The notes under the pieces are model-generated. The model was not told the DNA's origin and did not search any database. It saw only the letters and a program-made list of their open reading frames with translations. Positions 47,801-56,864 of a stretch of DNA of 64,000 bases are shown piece by piece (the stretch's first letter is position 1; every line of letters starts with the position of its first letter). Position numbers and translations under genes: made by a program. Source of the stretch: Platynereis dumerilii (lineage: Eukaryota > Annelida > Polychaeta > Phyllodocida > Nereididae); contig JAPTHN010000002.1 in the NCBI GenBank assembly GCA_026936325.1, positions 16,656,142 through 16,720,141 on the forward strand, given 5' to 3'.

Positions 47801-50800
47801 GGAAGATCAGAGTCATTCAGAGTGTATACCAGCTGAGCCAATTCCCCTTCCTTGGATAAACAGATTTAGAGATAACATAGAGAAATATAATTATAGAAAG
47901 ACACATGAAGTATTACAAATGGGTGATATTCAACTTTTGAATTGAAGCAAGTTAAAAAGTGTACCCCAGGGATCTGCATTTGAACCTACTGATCTTCTCT
48001 GTCCTTTACTTGCCCTCCCACATTCTCTTTACCTGGCCAGTCCATTAAATTATGTGCATAAGTGACTTTTCCAGCCCAATGGCTGTATAGTAGGCCTAAT
48101 GATTTCCTTGCCACACATGATCATGACCTCTTGGTCAAAGAGCTGGTCAGAGGGAGTGACTGAAGGGCAGTGAGGGCAGAGTAGGGATGCTTACTCCTGC
48201 TGTAGGGCAATTGAACTCTCGTCTTAACAGGGATTTGGACTCGGGTTACCCACTAACTGACCAACCACCTGTCTCTTGTTTTCACACAACACAGCATCAT
48301 TCACCTCAGATACTTCTCATACCAAGTTACACTTGTGAAAGGTCATGCTGTGTTAGTAATCCATGCTGACCTTACTGCAGTTGTAACAAGGCATGTTACA
48401 AGAAAAATATGTAAACTTGCTGAAACAATATTCAAATTAAAACCTACGACGAAACATTCTATACTATGGATTTGAAAAGTCATTAATTTGATTCCCTGTA
48501 ACCCTGAAACCAATATATCCAATATATCCAATACAATAACTTAAAGTGATACCCTGTCCTTTCCCTGCACAATATTTTAGTATTATTGGCTGTGAAATGC
48601 TGATACACTTCTCGGAATCTTGAATGGTTCAACTGACGATTGAAACATGGAAACTTGTGACTTTGAAAATAGTTAACTTGATTCCATATAACCCTGACAC
48701 AAGTATAAGACATAAGTAACTTATTCAATACCTGTAACTTTGGAGGTGCACTGTCCTTCCTCAGGCAAAATATTTTTGTTCTGTATCTGTGGCAGCAGAG
48801 TTATGATACTGATACTGATACACCATACACCTCTAGAAATCTTATAAATTTCTATATTTAAACAATGAACAGCTGTTTCAAGCTTCCTGAAATCACGTTT
48901 GATAAGCCTCAGAATGACTTACTTTTAAATGAGGCCATTGAAATGAAAGATCTGTTGTCTGCAAAGGCTCCCAGGAATTTCTGGGAGGAGAAAGGAGCTT
49001 GTGAAATATGCACTTTTTGAGAAGTTGTGAGCTTGAGAAAGCATAAAAAAGACTCAAAGACTTCCTGGATTTGTTTTAAGAACTGCTGAAATGTTAAGTG
49101 CAACCACATGGCAGTGAATTCAGCTGCAGTTTGATGATGATTGGAGGAGAAACACCTCAAGGCACCAGAAGACAAAGTATCAAAAAGTAGCCAGATGGAC
49201 AGCCTCCGAAAAGATTGCCATTAACTTCAAATGCTACAGATGGAACCCATCATTTTCTTTTTGACCTACCGGAAACACCACTTTTCAAATATAGATTCTA
49301 AGCACTAAAAGCATTTGGTTTAGCATCTCAGGTACCGGAATATAAATGAACAAAAATGCAAAATAATATTAATTATATTATATGAAAATTATGATATATG
49401 CATTACAAAAGTATACAGTTTATGTCAGCATTTTCCCTTTTTCCCCATACATTACAAGCATTTACTGGAGACCCAAAAATTGTACATTAATTTTGATGGT
49501 GATTTTCTCTGGGACTGAGTTCAATTTTGGGAGCCCACATTTTATAAAACATCTTAATGTTATTACAATGTAATTCGATGTTTCTGAGATTCTTAATTGA
49601 TGAATCTTGTGTTTATGTTTTCTTTGTAGAATGTGGTGAAAACTGCAAGAAGTTGGGCTACTCTAAGACAGTGAGCAATTCGGAGGAAGAGTTGCTTGAA
49701 TTGCTGGACAAGGACCAGGAAGAGTTAGAAAGGGGGGAGTTGTTGTTGGGAAGAACTGGCCAAAGAGTGTTGAAGCCGCATAAGTCGAAGAACAGCGAGA
49801 AGTCGTGTCGGTGTCCTCCGGGTCCACCTGGACCTCCTGGCCCGCCCGGGAGACCAGGGAAGAAGAGTTTGGTGGAAGAAGCTCACTCCAGAAATGGGGC
49901 TAGTCCTCTGAGATTAAACACACACAAAGGGGGTACTCATAATGACGTCATAGAGCCTCAAATTGGACCTCAAGGACCACCGGGTGCTCCTGGCCCAAAA
50001 GGTGACGTCGGTGACCCTGGAATCAAAGGAAATCCGGGACTTCGTGGACCCCCTGGACTTCCGGGTTCTCCAGGGTGGCCTGGACCTACAGGGAAAATAG
50101 GACCCCCTGGACCCAAAGGAGAAAAAGGGCAAATGGGGGAAGCTGGATCTGCTGGACAAAGCATCCGAAGTAACAACTTTGATGTTATCGATAGTAAGTA
50201 TTTCAATGTTATTAGATTGCTAGAAATGGTCAGATTTTGGTTAGACATTAATTTTTTTGGAGTTGAATGATGAGTTCAGACCAACGGAAAAGTCATTTCT
50301 GGTGTTTTAAAAAATTTTACTGGAAAAATCAAAAAAATTGAATTACAGCTGAAGTCAAAAGCACAGACTCAGTATTGGTTGAATAGGTCACCAAACTCAC
50401 CATGCCATAGGCCTACACGGGCTTACATTTTCTCAAGGTGGCAGCACTGATTGATACATTGTTCCACAGTGACTTTCTTCACCAATTAATATTTTCTAAG
50501 TAAGGCGACTCTGTAATAAAATCTTTGTAAATTTTCTTGTTACAATAATCTGTCGCCTCATCTTATTCCAGCTTACTCCACAAATGAAAAGTTACCAGTT
50601 AATCCGGGGGAGTTAAACTATAGGGTAAGTATAAAATATGCACTCCACAATCATTTATATCATTTATATGAGCTATGGCCATCTTTCTAATTAAAGAAAA
50701 GTATCAATGAACCAATTGTGAATGATAACTCTTCTTTTCAGGCGTTATCAAGTGAAATGAGTGAGCTGAACACTGAAGTGGAGAGTCTGAAGGCAACTGT

Positions 50801-51879
50801 TGATTTGCTTTTAGCCAGAGTTTTATTGCTTGAAAATCTCTTGCCAATTTCACCAGGTGAGGAAGGGAGAATAACTTTCTTATTCATGAAGATTTAGAGT
50901 TTTAAGAAAAATGTTGATATTTCAAAAATAAAGAACAACAACTACCGGGTAAAATAAATAAGTGATGTTGCACTATTATTTTTTTAGCGTGTAGAGAGAG
51001 AGAGAGATACTTTTAAATGTAGGTCTTTTTTTTGTCAGAATATAAACTCCCCAAACCGTACTTTGCCAATATACCTCGCAAAAGTATTTAAAAAAGTGCA
51101 ATGATACCACATCATCTACTGTACTTTTCAAAAAGTTCAAATGTGCTATGTTAGAAACGTTATCATACTTTGTAAGAACTATTTCTTTGGATGCTATCTG
51201 GAAGTCTTAGCACCCTCTCCCGGATATTTTGAAGCCAAAAATATTGCCTGTAGACAGTAGCACTTGTGGCAGATGGACAAAGCTTCTGACGAAAAAATCA
51301 TCTGTCCAAATAGCTTTCGACGAAAGAGTCTATATAGTATATATAGCATGTTGGGGGATAGATATTTGACCTTTTTCCAAATAACTGAGAAGTGGTACAT
51401 TGTGCTATTTGGTATATCCAAATAGGCTATGTACTGCTATTTGGTCTTTGAAAAGTAGGCTACTTTTGGCTATTAGATACTATATATGGCATGAGAGACT
51501 TCGTCACAAGCAACTATAGCAGGCCTAGAGATTAATGCTTAAATTGTTTGACGCAAAAACATCATCAATGTCATCACATTTTATGCTGATTTGACCTTCA
51601 TAGTTCTAAGAATCACTACGTCTATAATAATATTTACATTTCATTTCAGAACAACTGAAGAGCAAAGAGGCTGTGATGCTTCCATTGGAAGATTTGCTAC
51701 GTAAAAATATTTCCAAAAGAATGTCTGACAAGACATCACATCCCTCCTCCATGCCTGAAGATCTCCAGTCAACCAGGCAATCTCATCAACTCTCATTGCC
51801 AAGGAAACACCATAAACACTCCCATAATCCTGTGTTTTCAGATGTTTTAGACAAAAACGATAAGTCTGATGGAAGATGA
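29415..51879 (+). CDS. EMI-domain collagen-like secreted protein (EMID1/COL26A1 family), 7 exons
   Basis: Exons 29415-29629, 38871-38996, 40215-40312, 49630-50193, 50572-50624, 50742-50856 and 51650-51879 join into a 466-residue frame with phases 2-2-1-1-0-1 and GT-AG junctions throughout. Order: signal peptide (hydrophobic about 33-47); EMI domain (about 72-145) with seven cysteines (74, 84, 101, 110, 135, 136, 144); an acidic linker with CGENC; a short collagen block (five Gly-X-Y, 211-225); a non-collagenous spacer; a second collagen block (22 uninterrupted triplets, 259-324); a coiled-coil segment (353-390); and a basic His-rich C-terminus. Human EMID1 and COL26A1 have the same EMI-plus-two-collagen layout and similar length (about 440). 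It is expected to be an extracellular matrix protein that trimerises through the collagen and coiled-coil parts. The two vertebrate paralogues cannot be told apart here, so no symbol is given. Confidence 0.9.
30612..31085. mobile_element. Older MITE end, split by the 400 bp MITE
   Basis: Joining 30612-30644 to 31048-31085 gives a stretch that matches the right end of the element at 37172-37532 (CATCATCAG, GACTCA, TTTCACAGTGAAATG, TCCTC, CTTTCCCCAT). It is therefore the target into which the 400 bp element jumped. Confidence 0.7.
30645..31044. mobile_element. 400 bp MITE with a TAA target duplication
   Basis: Inverted ends GGGACCATTCAGAATTTATG and GGGACCGTTCAGAATTTATG (one difference over 20), flanked by TAA on both sides. 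A 3 bp TWA duplication suggests PIF/Harbinger. Subterminal G-runs and repeats of GGGGGTACTAA are present; no transposase. Confidence 0.85.
33627..34574. mobile_element. 948 bp non-autonomous DNA transposon with near-identical inverted ends
   Basis: The left end GTAGGGGAAGCTTGGGAGAG and the inverted right end agree at about 27 of 29 bases, flanked by TA on both sides. The motif GGGGAGAGTTGGG recurs inside three more times. No transposase frame. A TA duplication hints at a Tc1/mariner-like mover. It lies in intron 1 of the EMI-collagen gene. Confidence 0.85.
35207..35637. mobile_element. hAT-type MITE, 431 bp, with GACTCC repeats in its arms
   Basis: Ends CAGGGCTTCGGAGTC and inverted CAGGGCTTTGGAGTC; flanking 8-mers CTCCAAAG and CTGGAAAG match at six of eight. 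Both arms contain many GACTCC/GACTCT units in opposite orientations, so the element could fold on itself. No ORF. It lies in the first intron of the EMI-collagen gene. Confidence 0.85.
37172..37532. mobile_element. MITE of about 360 bp with inverted ends
   Basis: Left GGATTAGACCATTTCATTGT pairs with the inverse of the right GAAATGATCCTCACTTTCCC, followed on both arms by GAGTCA and TGATGATG. A further left-type end occurs at 36385-36480. The target duplication is unclear. Confidence 0.65.
38821..38862. repeat. (CTAT)n microsatellite abutting a splice acceptor
   Basis: Ten units end eight bases before the exon boundary, so the repeat forms the pyrimidine-rich tract of the EMI exon acceptor together with TTTTTT. 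Confidence 0.95.
38871..38996 (+). CDS. EMI-collagen gene exon 2 (first half of EMI domain)
   Basis: It encodes residues 72-114 and opens with the EMI signature [12 protein letters not shown], then QNGT, RRCWNWP and NCPVYR. Four of the seven EMI cysteines lie here. Donor GTATGA begins at 38997. The acceptor TTTTTTCAG is directly preceded by a (CTAT)n microsatellite. Confidence 0.92.
39045..39275 (+). mobile_element. Degraded SINE of another family
   Basis: CCCAGGTGTAAATGGGTACT is a 3' body word typical of SINEs in marine animals, and a tRNA-like head (GAGGTGCCATGAGCCTGTGA) lies about 130 bp upstream. No clear duplication is seen. It starts 50 bp after the first EMI exon. Confidence 0.5.
39430..40035. 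repeat. Minisatellite, about 50 bp unit
   Basis: The word TCTTGCATG or a close variant recurs at 39701, 39751, 39801 and 39851, exactly 50 bp apart, along with GCTAGATAAT and CATCTACACAA. Less regular on both sides. It lies in intron 2 of the EMI-collagen gene. Confidence 0.88.
40215..40312 (+). CDS. EMI-collagen gene exon 3 (second half of EMI domain)
   Basis: It encodes residues 114-146: [11 protein letters not shown], then [15 protein letters not shown]. The Trp-x-Cys-Cys-x-Gly-Tyr/His-x-Gly-x-x-Cys ending is the classic EMI terminus. Acceptor TTTTTTCAG and donor GTAAGT are clear. Confidence 0.93.
40395..40860. repeat. Diverged CTGCAG/ATTCTGCAG repeat
   Basis: ATTCTGCAG words recur in both orientations. 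Right of it, ATCTGCAAAATTCAGACC matches the flank of the array at 58.5 kb, so the two belong to one dispersed family. Confidence 0.8.
43855..44015 (-). mobile_element. SINE family C, shortened copy
   Basis: It shares TGGATGATT(T/G)(A/G)GGCTTTACGTCCT and the region before the B box (CGAATCAAACCCTGGACCC, one base off) with the copy at 25.8 kb. The middle of the body is missing. Confidence 0.7.
45075..45250 (-). mobile_element. SINE family C, degraded copy
   Basis: GAATGGTTGAGCTTTAGGTT resembles the 3' end of family C copies and GGAATCAAACCTGGGACC is the remnant of the B box region. Much diverged. Confidence 0.45.
45580..45790. repeat. Dispersed repeat, copy 1
   Basis: CATAACTGAGCAATCAGTA and GGGGTCCATGAATT are shared with 63.7 kb, in the same order along about 200 bp. 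Confidence 0.8.
46260..46472 (-). mobile_element. SINE family B, 3' half, reverse orientation
   Basis: AGTGCAGCCCTCTAAGCCCA is the reverse complement of the body end at about 10525. The tail is (GATA)/(GATACA)n at 46260-46318. The tRNA-like head is missing. The tail is broken on its far side by the element ending at 46258. Confidence 0.82.
46956..47360 (+). mobile_element. tRNA-derived SINE (family A, copy 2)
   Basis: The same head and body as the copy near 24.9 kb, with an intact B box GGTTCGAATCC and the shared words GGGACATTAAATGGA and GCTGGGGCAACTGAA. After CATCATACGGC the 3' part differs and is about 120 bp longer, ending in (ACAAAT)n. It lies in the third intron of the EMI-collagen gene. 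Confidence 0.82.
47645..47860 (-). mobile_element. SINE family C, diverged copy
   Basis: Shared words with the copy at 25.8 kb include TAATTAGGA, GGAGGAGG, AACATAGG and GGTTACCCG, ending in a degraded B box (GGAATCAAATCC on plus). A (TAGA/TAGC)n tail lies at the low-coordinate end. Confidence 0.65.
49630..50193 (+). CDS. EMI-collagen gene exon 4 (linker and both collagen blocks)
   Basis: It encodes residues 147-335. It starts CGENCKKLG, followed by a Glu/Leu-rich helical stretch and two Cys (CRC) just before the first Gly-Pro-Pro run. A spacer with [11 protein letters not shown] separates it from a second run of 22 triplets with KGD, KGEKG and several GPP. Acceptor TTTGTAG, donor GTAAGT at 50194. 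Both collagen blocks lie in this one exon instead of many 45/54-base exons. Confidence 0.92.
50572..50624 (+). CDS. EMI-collagen gene exon 5
   Basis: A 53-base exon encoding [17 protein letters not shown], between a TTATTCCAG acceptor and a GTAAGT donor. It restores phase 0 for exon 6. It is a short non-collagenous hinge before the coiled coil. Confidence 0.75.
50742..50856 (+). CDS. EMI-collagen gene exon 6 (coiled coil)
   Basis: It encodes residues 353-390 with leucine/valine heptads ([19 protein letters not shown] and on). A C-terminal coiled coil beside a collagen block commonly nucleates trimers. Acceptor CTTTTCAG, donor GTGAGG. Confidence 0.82.
51650..51879 (+). CDS. EMI-collagen gene exon 7, with stop
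   Basis: Acceptor CATTTCAG; it encodes residues 391-466 and ends in TGA at 51877-51879. The tail is polar and basic with a His/Lys cluster (RKHHKHSHN), which might bind glycosaminoglycan or metal; that is only a guess from composition. No AATAAA was seen within about 500 bases downstream. Confidence 0.8.
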
Positions 51880-54339
51880 TTGATTGATGTTTTAAATGTA
51901 CTTGTAAGAATTAATTTGTGTGATGCATTCACGTTATCGAGACCAAAATAGTTTATTTAAGTTTATTCCTGAAATGTGCTACCTCAAAGATGTCCATAAG
52001 TGTTTGTTGTGTTTTATGCGCTGGAGTATATTTGTTGTCTTTCTCATACCTTAAATTATATTTAATCTTCGTATGATCCGACAAATTTTTGTGACTTTAA
52101 CGGTCCACAGTGTCCTCGAAGGCACTCTCTATTCGTGCACAGAGGCGTTATAATTTGAGATACCAGAAAGTGAAATTGGATTCTTTTAATTCAAGTGGAC
52201 CCTGCCACAATGTCTGTGGTCTTTACAGAACATTATAGGCCTGTTAATTTATATATGTGCACTTTAATTTAGTTATCAAATAGTGACTTTTTACATTGAT
52301 CCTTAATTGTATCATCAAAATGGATATCATTCAAGCCATATGATATAAAACTAAATATATAGGCCTAAACGTAATATGTGCATCTTTGTTCTGAAAGTCC
52401 TCTATATCGAATATAGATCGGTCAGTTGTCAGTGATTTGCAATTTGAGATGAGCAGGACTGCAGGAGAGGGGTCAGTTTTTTGTGCAGTTGTGCAGTTGC
52501 AAATTTATGTGTGCATGTATGTGCTACACACCGGATACTGAATCAACATTGCGTCCACTTTCGACTGAGGAAGGATTACTAACATATATATACTGGTAAA
52601 CTTTTGAGTCAATTGTTGTTCGGAGGATGTAGTATCCCAGTTCAAGAGGGCCTCCAAGACCCCTGTGGAGCGGACCATGAAAAGGGGAAAGTTATAAACA
52701 GCATGCAATGCATGCACTTGGTCCTTGGTCAATTTTCTAGGAGAGTGTACTGTACAATTATAATTATTTAAGTTTGAAATCGTGCTCCTCATCAGTTGTG
52801 CCAACACAATATCAGATTCTGGTTGCTTTGTGAAGAGCTCAGCCTGCCAGCTGCTATAAGATGCACTGAGTATACACGAGGTGGCAGCACTGTCTTGTGT
52901 CTGGTGGTGCTTACAGAAGGTAGATGAATATTTTAGCGCATATTCAAGACCAGTTTTTGATAAAATGGGGCCAGCAATTCTGAAGAAATGTGCTGAATAA
53001 GAGTCAAGTTTAGCACTGATAGGCAGAAGATTGTAGGTAGGGATGCATAAGTACCAAATTGATCACTAGGACACATCATTTGGGGTTGTACTTTGTTGTG
53101 TGAAATGTTTTTAGGACTACAACGACTTTTTCTGGTGACAGGAAGTGTTGATGATTACAGTGGCCCTTGGAACCAAGGACCCAAAAAATAAGAGATGTAT
53201 TGATTTAGCCGGAGTGCTCATGTTAGCCTCTGTGTGAGGAGAGTGAGAGAGGAGTTCGAGGACAAGCTTTGGAATAATTGGAAATGTTGAGAAAAAATGT
53301 CATAAAATGTATCTAACTTATTCAAACATATTGTAGAAATATTAAAGATACACTTTGGTGAGTAGAAGCTGATATTGATATTGTTTGAAGATTGTGTCAA
53401 TCTGTGTTTGTATCTTGACATTGATGAACTAATAAATGTATTGCCACAGATAGAATACAGTGTATTTAGCATTTTAACTTGTTATCTGGAGGTACTTTGG
53501 CAGGACATATATATGCAGTCATGTGTAGTGGCAAGTGTGAAATTCCGTGAGCTCTAGCGAGCGGTCTACATAAACCCATTGTATTATGGAGAACTCACAA
53601 AATTTTGTCTGGAAGAAACAAGGGCTGTTTCTGAGTATGCTGATGGCCTTGTCTACTTCCTTAGAGCATGTGGTTGGCGAGTCTTACTCTGGTTTACCTC
53701 AATGTTGAATAGAAACTTTGTGAATATGCCATGAAATTGGAACTATTTCTTTGGAGCTGGAGCTCAATGCCGAAGCATACAAAACTAACTTTTGTGCCAG
53801 GTGGCAGCAGCATGCAGTTCTCATTTTCACCAGACTGGGAATCAGGTATCTCAACATGTATTGCTTCTAGTTCTACCTCACTTGACACTAAGCGATAACT
53901 CTGTCAAATAGATTAACATCAATGCTATAGTGTACAATTCGCCTATTGAGGCACATAATCTACATAATCTACTATGTCGTGGCATAGCCAACCAAGTGCA
54001 AAGTCTAATGCAACATCAATAGCACTTCACAACTTGGTTTGTCCCTGTTAATCTTTATCCCATGGATCAAATTGATAACATTTTTACTTCACTGAAAGGA
54101 CACAAACAAACATATTAATATAATTTTTGTATTTATTTTCACCAATACCAATTATTTAAATTTTTTAAATCATCATTTGCAAGCTTACTTTGGCAAGAAT
54201 AAAAGCTCTTTCAACTTTGGATAATAAATCACAGTAATTTGCATAATAACAGACATATATGCAATAATTTGAGATAAGTCACTTTTTTGTGATACATACA
54301 AATATGACATTATAGAAAACAAAGAGAGTAAACAGATGG
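51880..54339. other. Interval between convergent genes, including the collagen 3' UTR
   Basis: No AATAAA was seen in the first 500 bases after 51879. The rest has no repeats or frames worth calling. Confidence 0.5.
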
Positions 54340-54345
54340 TTTATT
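54340..54345 (-). terminator. Candidate polyadenylation signal for the C11orf54 homologue
   Basis: AATAAA on the minus strand (TTTATT on plus) about 400 bases after the stop codon at 54743. It is the first such hexamer downstream, implying a 3' UTR of roughly 420 bases. Confidence 0.4.
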
Positions 54346-54742
54346 GCAATTGTGCATAATATGTAGCATAGCAGTGAATTCAAGGAGCTCCACATATTTG
54401 AAGGTGTGTAGATTGTTATCATCAGCCCAACTCAAGTAGGAAACTGTACCAAGAACAACATGGTTGTCACAGCTCTTGACATTTTTTGACAATGTGGAGA
54501 TAATGCAGTGAAGTAGGCAACATACTCATAGCATAGTAGTAATTTGAACAACTACAGATGCTGCAAAAATACCATGCCAGTCATTCGAAGGTCATTTTTG
54601 ACAAAATTGAAAAACCACATCAGTCCGTGAGCTCTGCAATGAGACTTATTATGAGAGCTTGAATGTCATTTTGTGGCATAAAAATGTCAAGTCAATGACA
54701 CTGTGCTGGTCAGTTCATAAAAGTTTACACAATTCTTGATAA

Positions 54743-54916
54743 TTAGTCTCTGCCGATTCGATGGGTCACTGTGGGTCTGTCGATGCGATAGATGAATTCC
54801 GGTACATTGAAATAGCCCACGTACTTGACCTCATCTGGAGTGGTGTCATAATGGTAGTGACCTCCTTCACCCATCTCATTATAGCCATGGAAGTGCTCCA
54901 TCCTCAGATCAAGGTC
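54743..54916 (-). CDS. C11orf54: C11orf54 homologue, last coding exon
   Basis: 57 residues plus stop: DLDLRMEHFH, then GEGGHYHYDTTPD and FIYRIDRPTVTHRIGRD. The GRD terminus matches the human C-terminus. This exon holds the zinc-ligand histidines. Confidence 0.92.
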   Translation of the reverse strand, partial: DLDLRMEHFHGYNEMGEGGHYHYDTTPDEVKYVGYFNVPEFIYRIDRPTVTHRIGRD

Positions 54917-56864
54917 CTTTGCAAACAAACAGAAAAGTATCATTATAATTTATGCAGTTGGAATCTGCCCGATTAGCTGTACAGTGTACAGACACAGAGT
55001 TGAGAGAATAACTCGAAACAATATGCAATAGACAGTATTAGACACTTTTATTTCAGCAGCTTGATATGACTTTGGCAGGAATTGATTTACTATCTCATTA
55101 CAAGTTCATAATCACGATGGTCATCGTTTGCAAGTTTATTATTGTAAAAACAGCAAGATTATCATCAGAATTTCATCCCACGCTTAATTCTCAACGTGTA
55201 GGCATTTATAGCTGTTTGTAGATTGGCGGTCCAAACAGTTTTAAAATTAACTTTCTACTTGATGTCACTGGCTCAAAAATGTTTTGTTCGTGTTATGGTT
55301 AATCAGTCGATTCAGTGCTTGTCATATCTAGCATAGGTGACAATTAACACACTTATAAAATGACTAAAGGTACTTCATCAAGTAAGAAGATTAGGAGACC
55401 AACAGAAAACTGTCAATGACGTGGCAAAGCCAGTTTGCAAATTGAAAATAAGATTAGTTTTTCCAGTGGACCGCCAATCTGCAAAGAGCTGTAATGCCAC
55501 TCTTCGCAAGTTCAAGTCGTGGTTGCAGCTGCCAGCTGAGATATAAATTAATACAAATGTACTCATCACTTGCCCCCATCATCGAGGAGACAAGTTACTT
55601 GACACTCTACAACAAAAACAAAAGATAAGTAGCTAAACAAAACAAATAAGAGTAAACAAAAGAGATCAGCTTACAGGGTCATGGGATATGAGCACTCCCA
55701 TGCAGTTGAAGGGCCCTGACATCTCGTAGTAGCGGAGCCATTTGTCCATCTTATCGTCACTGTCCAGGGGCGTCTCTGAGAAATCGGGCTGGATTTTAAT
55801 GGAAAAAAGGAGAAAGTGAATTAATTGTACAATCAGCTGATTCGCTAAGTAGTCAATAATTGGTCTAATTTGGCTAAAAAAAACAACAATATGATTGGAA
55901 CCATACACGCGGGAAATTTCAATCACATAAACTTCTGAAAAATTACATTTTAGGCCTACTCATGGGTCTTACAGTGAAACACTTTGATATAGAACTAACG
56001 TTGTCAGTGGCACTGTGAAAATGGCACTTCGTGTGTCATCATGCTGATGATTTGTCATGATCAAACCCAATACTTTCAAGTTTAATTTGATTGAAGGAGA
56101 CTTATCCCACTTGTTGGTGACAGCCAAACGAAAGGATTATGCATCTGATTTTCACTCTAAAATTTGTTATGAGAAGTCAAATGGTTTACTCTTGATCATG
56201 ACTGATCAAACAGCCTCTATGTTTCCCATGTTGAAAGTAGAGAAGATGACACTTCATCGGCTATCATGAGTCATGAAGTGCCATTTTCATAGTGCCACAG
56301 TCCACTTTAATTCTATATGAAAGTGTTTCGCTGTAAAGACTTAAACACCACCATTTTTAAGTAATGGGGAATTGACATCAGCTCCTGCAAAATCCCCACC
56401 ACTGAAAGAGATTTGCCCCACCAGTTACAAAGTATCCTTGATTATCAATTTTACGTAATATTGCTCAAATACATGTTTAACATGTAGCAATTTACTTTAC
56501 CACTAGAGGTAAATAGACAGAACTTAAACCAAAATTCCATTTGAATTATTTGTTTGTGAAAGTAGCTCTTTAATTTTAAATCATTGGTGTCAGGCCTGTG
56601 TCTCACACGACAGAGAGAGATGCTTCGTCTTCCTGCTGTGAGACATGATTTTGCAAAGCAGGCAATAAGGTATCATTTTCCCTCTTCAGGCAAAATCAAA
56701 GCCATTAAACTTACCATTACATGACCTTTTAGCTTTCCCTTTTCCACCTGGAACATTCCACCCAGGGCAACAGGTCGGTTGCCATAGTGACTGGTTAAAG
56801 TTGTCCTCAGTGCTGACATGAAATTCTCCTCTCCGCTTCTTCTCTCTGCTATAACTCGTATGAC
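54743..56864 (-). CDS. C11orf54: C11orf54 homologue (DUF1907 ester hydrolase), C-terminal 145 residues, 5' end outside the window or not found
   Basis: Three exons on the minus strand (56715-56864, 55675-55788, 54743-54916) join in phase 0 to give the C-terminal half of a C11orf54-like protein (human protein 315 residues). Matches recalled from the human protein: SHYGNRPVALGGMF against KHYGNKPIGMGGTF, and GEGGHYHYDTTPD identical. The human protein is a zinc-containing hydrolase active on a model ester. The histidines of the EHxH and GGHYHYD motifs, which supply the metal ligands, are present. No exon for the N-terminal half was found between 56865 and 64000, so the gene probably continues past the right edge. 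It runs convergently to the collagen gene with 2.9 kb between stop codons. Confidence 0.9.
55675..55788 (-). CDS. C11orf54: C11orf54 homologue, penultimate coding exon
   Basis: 38 residues: PDFSETPLDSDDKMDKWLRY, then YEMSGPF and SHDP. It aligns with the human stretch containing PLNSDEEVNKWLHFYEM and SRDP. Acceptor and donor on the minus strand are AG and GTAAGC. Confidence 0.92.
55966..56340. mobile_element. 375 bp MITE with inverted repeats of about 85 bp
   Basis: GTCTTACAGTGAAACACTTT at the left and GTCTTTACAGCGAAACACTT inverted at the right continue to match for about 85 bp (GGCACTGTGAAAATGGCACT). It lies within an intron of the C11orf54 homologue. It shares CATGCTGATGATTTGTCATG with 36.43 kb. 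Confidence 0.8.
56370..56600. repeat. Dispersed repeat, copy 2
   Basis: Same orientation and order of words as the copy at 19.1 kb; it lies in an intron of the C11orf54 homologue. Confidence 0.75.
56715..56864 (-). CDS. C11orf54: C11orf54 homologue, third-last coding exon
   Basis: 50 residues: VIRVIAERRSGEENF, then SHYGNRPVALGGMF and KGKLKGHVM. It aligns with the human KVIEVKAKRRTG to GKVKSHIM region. The minus-strand acceptor ends in TTCAG and the donor is GTAAGT. Confidence 0.9.

Larger units (their letters stand above)
40313..49629 (+). other. Intron 3 of the EMI-collagen gene
   Basis: A 9.3 kb intron filled with CTGCAG repeats, SINEs of three families, and the possible 4.4 kb element. 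An additional small exon cannot be excluded. Confidence 0.65.

Noticed and set aside
49914-50248. Minus-strand frames rich in GGPxxP and RSS opposite the collagen exon
   Set aside because: They are antisense shadows of the Gly-X-Y coding exon.
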